From the NCBI GenBank assembly GCA_002314725.1, contig DCGV01000018.1, positions 1-38,226 on the forward strand: DNA of 38,226 nucleotides, read 5' to 3'. The position numbers were made by a program, and so were the translations under genes. Positions 1 to 6,944 of this stretch are shown piece after piece. Position 1 is the first letter of the stretch, and each line of letters starts with the position of its first letter. Below the pieces are notes generated by a model that saw nothing but the letters and a program-made list of their open reading frames with translations, had not been told where the DNA came from and ran no database searches. The DNA is from Bacteroidales bacterium UBA1769. GTDB taxonomy: Bacteria > Bacteroidota > Bacteroidia > Bacteroidales > UBA932.

Positions 1-31
1 TAGTTACTTGCGAAACTTGAGTAATTGAGCA

Positions 32-1768
32 ATGGCAAAAAGGAAAAGATATTACGGTATTGGTAACCAGATTATTATCGCGATAGTATTCTTCAGTGGA
101 ATGATGCTGAACTATTTTCTGCTTGCACCGATAATAGATAAGGAGGAGACTGCCAGAATAACATCTGATTTGAATGATTATGCTTCATATTACACTCCAT
201 ACAGTGAAAGAATTAAAGAAGAACCTTCTATTGTAGATAGTCTACGTAATGTCGCTATTGATCCCTATGCTGGAGACTTTTTCATTATCGACAGTGATTA
301 TTCTATTATTTATAATTCCAATGGATTGGTAGGCGATGCAAGAGATGTGATACGTGATTCATATGGGGAGACGGCTAGTGAGCTCATTATTAAAGAGAGG
401 ACAAATCCTTTACATAAAAGCCGGATATTATATGATAAGAAGCTACGTGTCTCTTTCTTTGCAGATTATGAAACTGAAGAAGACATTCTGTTCTTCTATG
501 TTGCTGATTATAACATCTCCGGAGGTACAATGGTGGCCACATTCCATACTCTTTTATTTATTATGATAATGGGTGGATTGGTGATTATCATCCTATGTCT
601 GCTCAATATTAGAAAATTGACATCAAAAGTTGTAAATGAGATCTCGAATGCCAAGGAGTTGGAAACAGCCTCTTCTATCCAGAAGTCAATGCTTCCAAGG
701 GGAGAACGCCATCTCTTACAGTTAGATATCCACGCAACACTTATTCCTGCCAAGAAAGTGGGTGGCGATTTCTATTATTATCAATTGTCCAATGGTTTTC
801 TCTATTTCTGTATTGGAGATGTTGCAGGTAAGGGCGTTCCGGCATCTCTGAGTATGAGCCGCGTAGTAAGTCTGTTCCGAAGTCTTGCTATGAATGGACT
901 GACGCCTTCCGAGATAATTAGCGGTATCAACAGAGAGATGTGTACCAATAATGATCAGAATATTTTCGTTACAGCTTTTGTTGGAGTGATGGATGTAACG
1001 AACGGTTCCACTAGGTATTGCAATGCAGGACACGATAATCCTATCTTTTGGTCCGGTTCCTCAGATGATTCACCAAAATATCTGAATACAATCAGCACAC
1101 TCCCACTAGGTTTTGATTCTAATACAGAATATAATGAAGGCTCATTTACAATTGAAAAGAACGGATTGCTTCTGTTCTATACAGACGGTGTTACCGAAGC
1201 AAGGTCAAAAGGAAATATACTGTTAGGGAAAGAGCGGCTTCTTCAATTGATTTCTCAGAGTAAACAATTAAGTGCTAAAGAGATTGATGACTATATCGTG
1301 TCAAATATTGCCGAGTTTGAAAAAGGTATGGATCAGAGTGACGATATTACATTGATGACCTTCAGAAATATCGCACGTCCCAAAACTCTCGTTATAGAAA
1401 ATGATATAAGACAATTGAAGAAAATTTCGTCATTTACTGAAGAATTGTTCAACGAATGTCCTATGGATACCAAGACCAAGATGAAAGTTCGCGCAGCTCT
1501 CGATGAGGCTTTGACCAATTGTGTCCACTATGCATATGATAAACCTAACCAGAAGATAGAGTTAAGAACAGAACTTTGTCAAGGAAAACTTATCTTTACA
1601 ATCAAGGATTCCGGTATTGAATTCAATCCTACTACATATTGTCCTAAAGAGACTGACGATCTTCAAATAGGTGGTTTGGGGATCCCGATGATGAAATCCA
1701 CTTTCGACGAGATCCAATATCGAAGAGAGGGAGGAAATAATAATTTGACACTAATAAAAAGAATATAA
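32..1768 (+). CDS. SpoIIE/RsbU-type PP2C phosphatase fused to RsbW-like HATPase
   Basis: A 578-residue membrane sensor predicted to work in a partner-switching pathway. Two hydrophobic segments (about residues 12-33 and 171-192) flank a roughly 135-residue extracytoplasmic region. A short linker leads to a PP2C/SpoIIE phosphatase domain (about 215-445) with GGDFYY at 244-249, GDVAGKG at 262-268, NAGHDNP at 331-337, YTDGVTEA at 383-390 and SDDIT at 436-440, which supply the metal-binding aspartates. The C-terminus (about 455-578) is a GHKL ATPase of the anti-sigma kinase type, with an N-box (DEALTN, 491-496), DSG at 526-528 and GGLG at 547-550. In Bacillus these two activities sit on separate proteins (RsbU and RsbW). 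Here one polypeptide could both phosphorylate and dephosphorylate the STAS protein encoded one base downstream. The domain calls are firm. The downstream target is unknown. Bases 1-31 upstream hold no recognisable gene. Confidence 0.9.
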   Translation: MAKRKRYYGIGNQIIIAIVFFSGMMLNYFLLAPIIDKEETARITSDLNDYASYYTPYSERIKEEPSIVDSLRNVAIDPYAGDFFIIDSDYSIIYNSNGLVGDARDVIRDSYGETASELIIKERTNPLHKSRILYDKKLRVSFFADYETEEDILFFYVADYNISGGTMVATFHTLLFIMIMGGLVIIILCLLNIRKLTSKVVNEISNAKELETASSIQKSMLPRGERHLLQLDIHATLIPAKKVGGDFYYYQLSNGFLYFCIGDVAGKGVPASLSMSRVVSLFRSLAMNGLTPSEIISGINREMCTNNDQNIFVTAFVGVMDVTNGSTRYCNAGHDNPIFWSGSSDDSPKYLNTISTLPLGFDSNTEYNEGSFTIEKNGLLLFYTDGVTEARSKGNILLGKERLLQLISQSKQLSAKEIDDYIVSNIAEFEKGMDQSDDITLMTFRNIARPKTLVIENDIRQLKKISSFTEELFNECPMDTKTKMKVRAALDEALTNCVHYAYDKPNQKIELRTELCQGKLIFTIKDSGIEFNPTTYCPKETDDLQIGGLGIPMMKSTFDEIQYRREGGNNNLTLIKRI

Positions 1769-1769
1769 T

Positions 1770-2072
1770 ATGGAACTTACTTATAATGTAACCGATCGAC
1801 GCATTGACGTCGTTTTGAAAGGGGAATTGGATACTCCGGCAACAGTTGAAATTCAGCCTGAGGTGGATAAGGTACTTGAGCATGCTGATAAATTGATTAG
1901 CATAGATTGCTCTCAACTTGAGTATATCGCATCATCAGGTCTTCGACAAATGATCTCAATCTACAAAAAGTGCTTGGCAGAAGGCGGTCACCTTGAACTG
2001 GTTAGCGTCAGAGCAGAGGTTATGGAGATCTTCGCTGTGACTAATTTTGACAGGGTATTTGATTTTAAGTAA
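1770..2072 (+). CDS. STAS-domain anti-sigma factor antagonist (RsbV/SpoIIAA-like)
   Basis: A 100-residue single-domain STAS protein. The family switches partners by phosphorylation of a conserved serine. Here the signature SSGLR lies at residues 55-59, so Ser55 or Ser56 is the expected site. The length is normal for the family. The ATG begins one base after the upstream stop, so translation is probably coupled, and the natural kinase/phosphatase partner is the preceding fusion protein. I infer that unphosphorylated protein binds the HATPase domain or another target. No SigB-type sigma gene lies beside it; the ECF sigma gene at 3333 is separated by a terminator, a tRNA and prmA. Confidence 0.9.
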   Translation: MELTYNVTDRRIDVVLKGELDTPATVEIQPEVDKVLEHADKLISIDCSQLEYIASSGLRQMISIYKKCLAEGGHLELVSVRAEVMEIFAVTNFDRVFDFK

Positions 2073-2150
2073 ATAACCCATGCTGTCTTGAGAAGGTATG
2101 ATGAAGAGCAAGTCTGAAGTATCTTTCAAACGCCCCTCAATGAATAGAAG

Positions 2151-2187
2151 GTGCGGGCTGCGAGCGAGCGATGCACATCGCCCGCAC
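2151..2187. repeat. Inverted repeat sharing the tRNA-Leu 3' end sequence
   Basis: GTGCGGGC at 2151-2158 is the exact inverse complement of GCCCGCAC at 2180-2187. The right arm, extended to TCGCCCGCAC (2178-2187), is also the inverse complement of GTGCGGGCGA at 2230-2239, which is the 3' end of the tRNA-Leu gene plus one flanking base. Arm 2178-2187 can therefore pair with either neighbour. The function is unknown. The rest of the spacer after the STAS gene (2073-2150) shows nothing recognisable. Confidence 0.6.
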
Positions 2188-2192
2188 GAACG

Positions 2193-2223
2193 AAAAAAGA
2201 CAACTCGTTAAAGTTGTCTTTTT
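2193..2223. terminator. Bidirectional intrinsic terminator
   Basis: GACAACT (2199-2205) pairs with AGTTGTC (2212-2218) around a six-base loop. The stem is bordered by six A on the left and five T on the right, so it can end both the STAS transcript (+) and the tRNA-Leu transcript (-). Confidence 0.85.
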
Positions 2224-2230
2224 CGTGAAG

Positions 2231-2312
2231 TGCGGGCGAAGGGACTCGAACCCCCACGCCGTTAAGCACCAGATCCTAAGTCTGGATTGTCTACCAATTT
2301 CAACACGCCCGC
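2231..2312 (-). tRNA. tRNA-Leu(TAG)
   Basis: An 82-base class II tRNA on the minus strand. The acceptor stem GCGGGCG/CGCCCGC (2306-2312 with 2232-2238) is perfect. The anticodon stem CCAGA/TCTGG encloses the loop CTTAGGA with anticodon TAG, reading CUA leucine codons. A long variable arm follows, then a T-arm with GGTTCGAGTCC. The discriminator is A, and CCA is not encoded (the next bases on this strand are CTT). A canonical promoter lies just upstream at 2327-2357. Confidence 0.95.
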
Positions 2313-2326
2313 GTTGTTTGGGATTG

Positions 2327-2357
2327 CAAAGATAGATATATTTTTATTTTCCGCAAA
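2327..2357 (-). promoter_or_regulatory. Bacteroidales promoter of tRNA-Leu
   Basis: On the minus strand TTTG (complement of 2354-2357) is followed after 19 bases by TATCTTTG (complement of 2327-2334). This fits the Bacteroides -33 TTTG / -7 TAnnTTTG consensus and would start transcription a few bases before the tRNA 5' end at 2312. It is the best promoter match in the window. Confidence 0.8.
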
Positions 2358-2363
2358 TATTTT

Positions 2364-3215
2364 TTAATCTTTTTTCACTTTTATAAGTGCCCAGTTCTCT
2401 TTTGCCCTGTGTTCGTATAGATGCATGCCGAGTCGGTTGGCTTCTTTCTCCAGAAGTGGAATATCTTCGCAGAAAAAACCACTCATATAGATGACTCCTC
2501 CAGGGTGTAATGCACGATGATAGGTGGCCATATCTTCGAGCAATATGTTTCTGTTGATGTTTGCGAAGATGATGTCGTAACTATTGGCCTGGATAAGTGA
2601 GGCGTCGCCGCATAGCACTCTAATTTTGTTGCTTACACGATTTCTCCTTGCATTCTCTATAGCTGATACCATACAGATGTGCTCAATATCTATTGCATAA
2701 ATAGGGGAGGCGGCTCCGAGTTTAGCTGCCATAATAGCCAGAATCCCTGTCCCACACCCCATATCAAGCACTTTTTTTCCTTCAATAAAGGATTTGTCAT
2801 CGATCATCGTATCTACAATTAGAGATGTGGTTTGATGATGACCTGTACCAAAGGACATTTGAGGATTAATTGTAATATTATATCTGCTACGAGGAAGATT
2901 GTGATGGAATGGAGCTTTGATAGTGCACTTGCGACCTATGATTACCGGTTCGAAATCACTCTCCCATGTAGCATTCCAATTCTGCTCCTTAACATATTCG
3001 GTTTCATGCGATATTTCAAATTCTCCACCTTGAAATCCACTGACAATTGTTTTGAAATCCTGTTTGGAAAAATTCTCTGCAGGGATATATGCGTTTAGGA
3101 AAGGCTCTTCTATAGTAAAACTGTCAAATCCAAGATCTGAAATCTCTGCCTCGATAATCTCGGCATAATTTTCAGAAAAAGGTTTGATATTGATATGTAC
3201 AACTATGTAATCCAT
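2364..3215 (-). CDS. prmA: Ribosomal protein L11 methyltransferase
   Basis: A 283-residue class I SAM-dependent methyltransferase that modifies ribosomal protein L11 in the cytoplasm. The N-terminal half (about 1-120) is the substrate-recognition region. The SAM-binding glycine motif VLDMGCGTG lies in the middle of the protein, followed by the acidic ribose-contact strand (AIDIE) and the motif FANINRN, the PrmA form of motif IV (N-I-N instead of N-P-x-Y). The length is usual for Bacteroidota PrmA. The gene is transcribed alone, divergent from the ECF sigma operon, and ends just before the tRNA-Leu promoter. Confidence 0.93.
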   Translation of the reverse strand: MDYIVVHINIKPFSENYAEIIEAEISDLGFDSFTIEEPFLNAYIPAENFSKQDFKTIVSGFQGGEFEISHETEYVKEQNWNATWESDFEPVIIGRKCTIKAPFHHNLPRSRYNITINPQMSFGTGHHQTTSLIVDTMIDDKSFIEGKKVLDMGCGTGILAIMAAKLGAASPIYAIDIEHICMVSAIENARRNRVSNKIRVLCGDASLIQANSYDIIFANINRNILLEDMATYHRALHPGGVIYMSGFFCEDIPLLEKEANRLGMHLYEHRAKENWALIKVKKD

Positions 3216-3238
3216 ACATGCAAACTATTATTCAAGAA

Positions 3239-3246
3239 CAAAGTTA
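3239..3246 (-). promoter_or_regulatory. Candidate -7 box for prmA
   Basis: The minus-strand sequence TAACTTTG matches the TAnnTTTG consensus and lies 23 bases before the prmA start. A matching -33 element at the usual distance is not seen. Confidence 0.5.
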
Positions 3247-3290
3247 CTATTATTTTGTAACAAAAGTATGATGCTTCCGTCTATGGTTTG

Positions 3291-3298
3291 TAACTTTG
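3291..3298 (+). promoter_or_regulatory. Candidate -7 box for the ECF sigma operon
   Basis: TAACTTTG matches TAnnTTTG and lies 34 bases before the sigma factor start. No TTTG is found at the usual -33 spacing. The same eight bases occur in the divergent prmA promoter. Confidence 0.5.
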
Positions 3299-3332
3299 AG
3301 AAATGGAAATAGTGATTGTTATTGTTTAAAAA

Positions 3333-3818
3333 ATGACATCTACGGAGTTTAAAGATAATGTCTTGGTCTATAGCGAAAAGCTATATCGTATAGCATTTTC
3401 GATTCTTCATGACAGAGAGAGTTCTGAAGATGTTTTGCAGGATGTGTATGTCAAGTTGTGGAATATGCGTGAAAAGCTGGTGGACCTTAAATCAGTTGAG
3501 GCATTTGCAGTTACGATGACAAAAAATAGTTCCATCGATAAGGTTAGATCCCGTAAGGTTAAGTGCGATTATCCATATTTAAAGGATGAAACTTCGCCCC
3601 CTGAGAACCGAATTGATGCGAAAGATAAGGTTGAATATGTCAAGCAGATAATAAAATCCCTTCCGCAGAAACAACAGCAAGTGTTCAATCTAAGGCACTT
3701 CGGCGACTGCTCAATTGAAGAGATTAGTAAAGTGACAGAATTGTCCGAACAAAATGTTAGGACGATACTCTCCAGAATAAGGACATTGTTAAAGGAAAAA
3801 ATAGAGAGTTATGGATAA
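3333..3818 (+). CDS. ECF-family RNA polymerase sigma-70 factor
   Basis: A 161-residue protein with the minimal ECF architecture: sigma region 2 at about residues 10-76 (AFSILHDRESSEDVLQDVY core) and region 4 at about 103-156 (LPQKQQQVFNLRHFG followed by a helix-turn-helix). It should direct RNA polymerase to a small regulon controlled by the membrane protein encoded next, whose start overlaps this gene by eight bases. That overlap is typical of sigma/anti-sigma pairs. The regulon and stimulus are not evident from the sequence. Autoregulation of the operon is a reasonable inference only. Confidence 0.9.
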   Translation: MTSTEFKDNVLVYSEKLYRIAFSILHDRESSEDVLQDVYVKLWNMREKLVDLKSVEAFAVTMTKNSSIDKVRSRKVKCDYPYLKDETSPPENRIDAKDKVEYVKQIIKSLPQKQQQVFNLRHFGDCSIEEISKVTELSEQNVRTILSRIRTLLKEKIESYG

Positions 3819-4311
3819 TAGTCAGATAAAAGATTTGTTGAATAGATTTTATGCAGGTGAAACATCGCTTGAAGAGGAGATTGTTCTAAAACAATATTTT
3901 GCCTCCGACGAGTCAACTTATGAGATGGATTCAGATAAAGAGTTGTTTGCAATCTTGTCTGATAATTTCGATGAGGTTGAGGTCCCGGAATCATTGGACG
4001 GCGACCTTGCCAATATGATAGAAAGGCTTGCATCTCAAGACCGTCAGGGTAGAAGAGTAAAAATCTCATTCAGATATGCCGCCGCAGCAGTTGCAATTCT
4101 GGCTATCTGTTTGGTGGCTTTTTTGCCACATAGGTTGCCTCAAGATACTTACACTGCAAATGTTGAGATGAGCGAGGAGGAGGCAATGGCCAAGTTTCAG
4201 GAGTCCATGGCTTTGGTTTCCAAAGGGTTTGAGAAGAGCTATGATGCAGTATATCTGGCTGATGAGACTCTGGGGAATTCAATAAAGACTATAGTTGATG
4301 CAATGAAATAA
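3811..4311 (+). CDS. Probable single-pass anti-sigma factor
   Basis: A 166-residue protein of no family I can name with certainty. It has an acidic cytoplasmic N-terminal region (1-80), one transmembrane helix at about 88-106 preceded by a basic patch (RRVKISFR), and a periplasmic tail of about 60 residues. This topology, and the position overlapping the ECF sigma gene, point to an anti-sigma factor. No HXXXCXXC zinc motif is present. The assignment rests on context and topology. Confidence 0.65.
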   Translation: MDNSQIKDLLNRFYAGETSLEEEIVLKQYFASDESTYEMDSDKELFAILSDNFDEVEVPESLDGDLANMIERLASQDRQGRRVKISFRYAAAAVAILAICLVAFLPHRLPQDTYTANVEMSEEEAMAKFQESMALVSKGFEKSYDAVYLADETLGNSIKTIVDAMK

Positions 4312-4323
4312 AATTTTATCGAT

Positions 4324-4812
4324 ATGAAAAGAACGATTATATTATTAACTTTATTAATTTTGGGATCGGTGTCATTAGCTGCCCAAACAACTAGTAAATT
4401 GTACGACAAATTTGGAGATTCCAAAGATATTACTTCTGTTTATATGCCATTGAAATGGCTGGCAAACACTGGCATTTTGAATAAATTGGCAGATGAGGTG
4501 GATGATGTAGATTTAGGACCAATTTTGAAAAAGTTAACACTGCTGGTTGTCCTATCTTCAGAGGAGGAGCAAGGGATAAGACGGTTGAATGCTGAGCGGT
4601 CTCTCATTTCGAAAGATAAAAACTACAGCTTGATTTTTCAGGTGCGAGATGATGAGGATACGATTGCCGGCTATATCAAATCAAAAGATGACATCACCGT
4701 AGAGGAGTTCGTGCTTTTTGCATTGGAAGATGATGAGACGACGATAGTACAACTCTTCGGAAAGATGACAATGGAAGACGTGCAGAGGGTTGCAGCAAGT
4801 GTAGATAGGTGA
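4324..4812 (+). CDS. DUF4252 secreted protein
   Basis: A 162-residue exported protein. A signal peptide (about 1-20, ending LAAQ) precedes a small mixed domain that fits DUF4252, with the typical C-terminal pattern of a strand (TTIVQLFGKM) followed by an amphipathic helix. DUF4252 genes frequently accompany ECF sigma/anti-sigma genes in Bacteroidota, and this one follows the anti-sigma gene by 12 bases and precedes chrA by 12 bases. Its molecular function is unknown. Confidence 0.75.
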   Translation: MKRTIILLTLLILGSVSLAAQTTSKLYDKFGDSKDITSVYMPLKWLANTGILNKLADEVDDVDLGPILKKLTLLVVLSSEEEQGIRRLNAERSLISKDKNYSLIFQVRDDEDTIAGYIKSKDDITVEEFVLFALEDDETTIVQLFGKMTMEDVQRVAASVDR

Positions 4813-4824
4813 TAATTTAATAAT

Positions 4825-5355
4825 ATGTTGCTTGATTTATTTTGGACATTCTTCAAAATAGGTGCATTCACATTCGGTAGTGGATATGCGATGATCCCGA
4901 TGATAGAGAGGGAGATAATTGATCGTAAAGGCTGGTTTGACAGGGATGATTTCCGTAACCAATTCGCCCTTGCTCAATCATCGCCAGGTCCTATCGCACT
5001 CAATACAGCAGTATTTGTAGGCTATAAGATGAATGGCTACAAAGGAGCCCTTGCAGCAGTTCTGGGAACGATTATTCCATGTTTTACAATCATCTTGCTT
5101 ATTGTGGTTTTTCTGTCCGGATATAAGGGCAATCCTTACGTTGAAGCTGCTTTCAAAGGTGTAAGACCGGCAGTAGTCGCTTTGATTGCTGTGCCGTTCA
5201 TTCGTTGGATGAAGGATCTGAAGTGGTTCTTTATGATAATTTCTGTAGCAGTGGCTCTTGTTATCTGGCTAACAAATCTGTCGCCAATATTCTTTATTCT
5301 GGCAGGGATCATAATAGGAGTTGTCTCTGTATCGTTAAATATCAAGAAGAGATGA
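4825..5355 (+). CDS. chrA: Half-size chromate transporter family protein, subunit 1
   Basis: A 176-residue membrane protein of the CHR superfamily (short form, one CHR domain). The family motif FGSGYAMIPMIEREI lies near residue 15, and SPGPIALNTAVFVGY follows at about 52-66, then several hydrophobic helices. Short CHR proteins are encoded as pairs that form a heterodimer equivalent to long ChrA. Family members export chromate, but in gut anaerobes the real substrate is uncertain. The gene ends in an ATGA overlap with its partner. Confidence 0.87.
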   Translation: MLLDLFWTFFKIGAFTFGSGYAMIPMIEREIIDRKGWFDRDDFRNQFALAQSSPGPIALNTAVFVGYKMNGYKGALAAVLGTIIPCFTIILLIVVFLSGYKGNPYVEAAFKGVRPAVVALIAVPFIRWMKDLKWFFMIISVAVALVIWLTNLSPIFFILAGIIIGVVSVSLNIKKR

Positions 5356-5876
5356 TATACCTGCAACTTTTTTTAACATATCTGAAGATAGGTTTCTTTG
5401 GCTTTGGCGGTGGCTATGCAATGCTGTCGCTTATCCAGAATGAAATTGTGGTAAAACATTCTTGGATAACAGCTACACAGTTGCAGGATATTGTAGCTGT
5501 TTCTCAGATGACTCCGGGCCCGATTGCCATAAACAGTGCGACATATGTGGGCTATTCAGTGACAGGAGATGTTTGGGGGTCAATAATTGCGACATTCGCT
5601 GTTTCTCTTCCTCCATTGACATTGATGATGATGATAGCTCATTTCTATATGAAACTTTACTCCAATCAATTTGTAAAAGGGATAGTTTCATGGTTGAAAC
5701 CTATGACTGTCGGATTGATTGGCTCCGCAGCGTTAATGTTTGCAAATGGACAGACATTCATCGATTGGAAGAGTTTTGTCATTTTCGGTGTTTGCGCTGT
5801 CGCCACATGGTTTAGATTCAACACAATCTATTTAATAATACTCTCTGCAATAGCTGGAATATTTCTCTATTTGTAA
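5352..5876 (+). CDS. chrA: Half-size chromate transporter family protein, subunit 2
   Basis: A 174-residue partner of the preceding protein, with FGFGGGYAMLSLIQNEI near the start and TPGPIAINSATYVGY further on. The ATG at 5352 overlaps the upstream stop by four bases (ATGA). This start is preferred over an in-frame upstream one at 5205, because the added 49 residues would lie wholly inside the first chrA and resemble no CHR sequence. Expression is probably coupled 1:1 with the first subunit. Confidence 0.87.
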   Translation: MIYLQLFLTYLKIGFFGFGGGYAMLSLIQNEIVVKHSWITATQLQDIVAVSQMTPGPIAINSATYVGYSVTGDVWGSIIATFAVSLPPLTLMMMIAHFYMKLYSNQFVKGIVSWLKPMTVGLIGSAALMFANGQTFIDWKSFVIFGVCAVATWFRFNTIYLIILSAIAGIFLYL

Positions 5877-5888
5877 TAGTTTTTTTTG

Positions 5889-5896
5889 TACTTTTG
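5889..5896 (+). promoter_or_regulatory. Candidate -7 box for tpiA
   Basis: TACTTTTG matches TAnnTTTG and lies 43 bases before the tpiA start. The nearest TTTG (5870-5873) is only 15 bases upstream, closer than usual. Confidence 0.5.
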
Positions 5897-5939
5897 CCGA
5901 GTTATCTTTGAGAAATTTACTTTTAAAATATAAATCGTT

Positions 5940-6695
5940 ATGAGAAGAAAAATCGTTGCCGGCAACTGGAAAATGAATACAAATGTTGCTGAAGGTGTTA
6001 GCTTGGCAAAAGACGTTGTTGCAAAGCTTAATGAAGTACCACAGGATGTTAACCTAATCATTGCTCCTCCTTTTACCCACTTGGTATCAGTAGCAGAGGC
6101 AATCAAAGGTTCAAAAGTAGCTCTATCAGCCCAAAACTGCGCTGACGAAGTTAAAGGTGCTTACACTGGTGAAGTTGCTGTATCAATGCTACAGAGCGCT
6201 GGCTGCACTTATACAATTCTTGGACACTCAGAGCGTCGTCAATACTATGGTGAAACTTCTGAAAAACTAGTAAAGAAGATGCGTCTTGCATTAGAGGCTG
6301 GTATCAGCCCAATCTTCTGTGTAGGTGAAATGAAGGAAGAACGCCTTGCAAACAAACATTTCGATGTTGTTGAAGCTCAGATTAAAGAGGTTCTTTTCGA
6401 ACTTTCGGCTGCAGAGGTCGCTAATGTAGTAATTGCTTACGAACCAGTATGGGCTATCGGTACAGGCCTTACTGCTACAGCAGAACAGGCTCAGGAGATT
6501 CACGCTTTCATTCGCAAAGTTGTAGCTGACAAATTCGGTGCAAAAGTTGCTGACGATATGTCAATCCTTTACGGCGGTAGCTGCAAGCCATCAAATGCAA
6601 AAGAGCTTTTTGCTTGTAAAGATATCGACGGTGGCCTTATTGGTGGCGCTGCTCTTAAAGCAGAAGACTTCATAGCAATCGCACAGAGCTATTAG
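5940..6695 (+). CDS. tpiA: Triosephosphate isomerase
   Basis: A 251-residue glycolytic enzyme interconverting dihydroxyacetone phosphate and glyceraldehyde 3-phosphate. It shows the complete TIM-barrel active site: Asn9 and Lys11 (GNWKMN), His96 (LGHSERR), Glu168 (AYEPVWAIGTG), and the phosphate-binding LYGGS and GGLIGGA segments near the C-terminus. The length is normal. It is probably monocistronic: it has its own -7 box and is followed by a strong hairpin terminator at 6781-6829. Its codon use (repeated GCT, CTT and GAA) looks like that of a highly expressed gene. Confidence 0.97.
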   Translation: MRRKIVAGNWKMNTNVAEGVSLAKDVVAKLNEVPQDVNLIIAPPFTHLVSVAEAIKGSKVALSAQNCADEVKGAYTGEVAVSMLQSAGCTYTILGHSERRQYYGETSEKLVKKMRLALEAGISPIFCVGEMKEERLANKHFDVVEAQIKEVLFELSAAEVANVVIAYEPVWAIGTGLTATAEQAQEIHAFIRKVVADKFGAKVADDMSILYGGSCKPSNAKELFACKDIDGGLIGGAALKAEDFIAIAQSY

Positions 6696-6704
6696 CGAGT
6701 TAAT

Positions 6705-6728
6705 ACTCTAGACTCTTAACTCTAGACT
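6705..6728. repeat. Short tandem direct repeat downstream of tpiA
   Basis: ACTCTAGACT occurs at 6705-6714 and again at 6719-6728 (14-base period). It is followed by an AT-rich TTAACA...TGTTAA inverted repeat. No function is evident. It lies between the tpiA stop and its terminator. Confidence 0.5.
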
Positions 6729-6780
6729 TAACAGTTAATAGTGAATTGTTAATTTTCGATTCAATCTATTAAAATATTTA

Positions 6781-6829
6781 CCTTCCATGACGAAAATACT
6801 AAGGTAGAGCGCCGTGGGAGGTTTTTTTT
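6781..6829 (+). terminator. Intrinsic terminator of tpiA
   Basis: CCTTCCATGACG (6781-6792) pairs with CGCCGTGGGAGG (6810-6821) with two G-U pairs and one mismatch. Eight T follow (6822-6829). The loop is 17 bases. Confidence 0.8.
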
Positions 6830-6837
6830 CGATAGTT

Positions 6838-6867
6838 TTTGCTAAATTAAAAATAGTATTACCTTTA
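6838..6867 (+). promoter_or_regulatory. Candidate promoter of the acnA-icd-gltA operon
   Basis: TTTG (6838-6841), 18 bases, then TACCTTTA (6860-6867), one base off the TAnnTTTG consensus. The predicted leader is about 70 bases. It contains GAAAATT/AATTTTC arms that could form a weak hairpin. Confidence 0.55.
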
Positions 6868-6944
6868 GAGCGAAAATTGATTACGGCAATTTGTAAACAT
6901 AATTTTCATTCGAAAGTTGGTTTAGGAATCATTCTTGTTTGATT

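Noticed and set aside
5205..5351. Upstream extension of the second chrA
   Set aside because: The extra residues lie inside the first chrA in another frame and do not look like CHR sequence. The ATGA start at 5352 gives a normal N-terminus.
6830..6944. Possible riboswitch in the acnA leader
   Set aside because: Only one weak AT-rich hairpin (GAAAATT/AATTTTC) is seen, with no competing structure or terminator.
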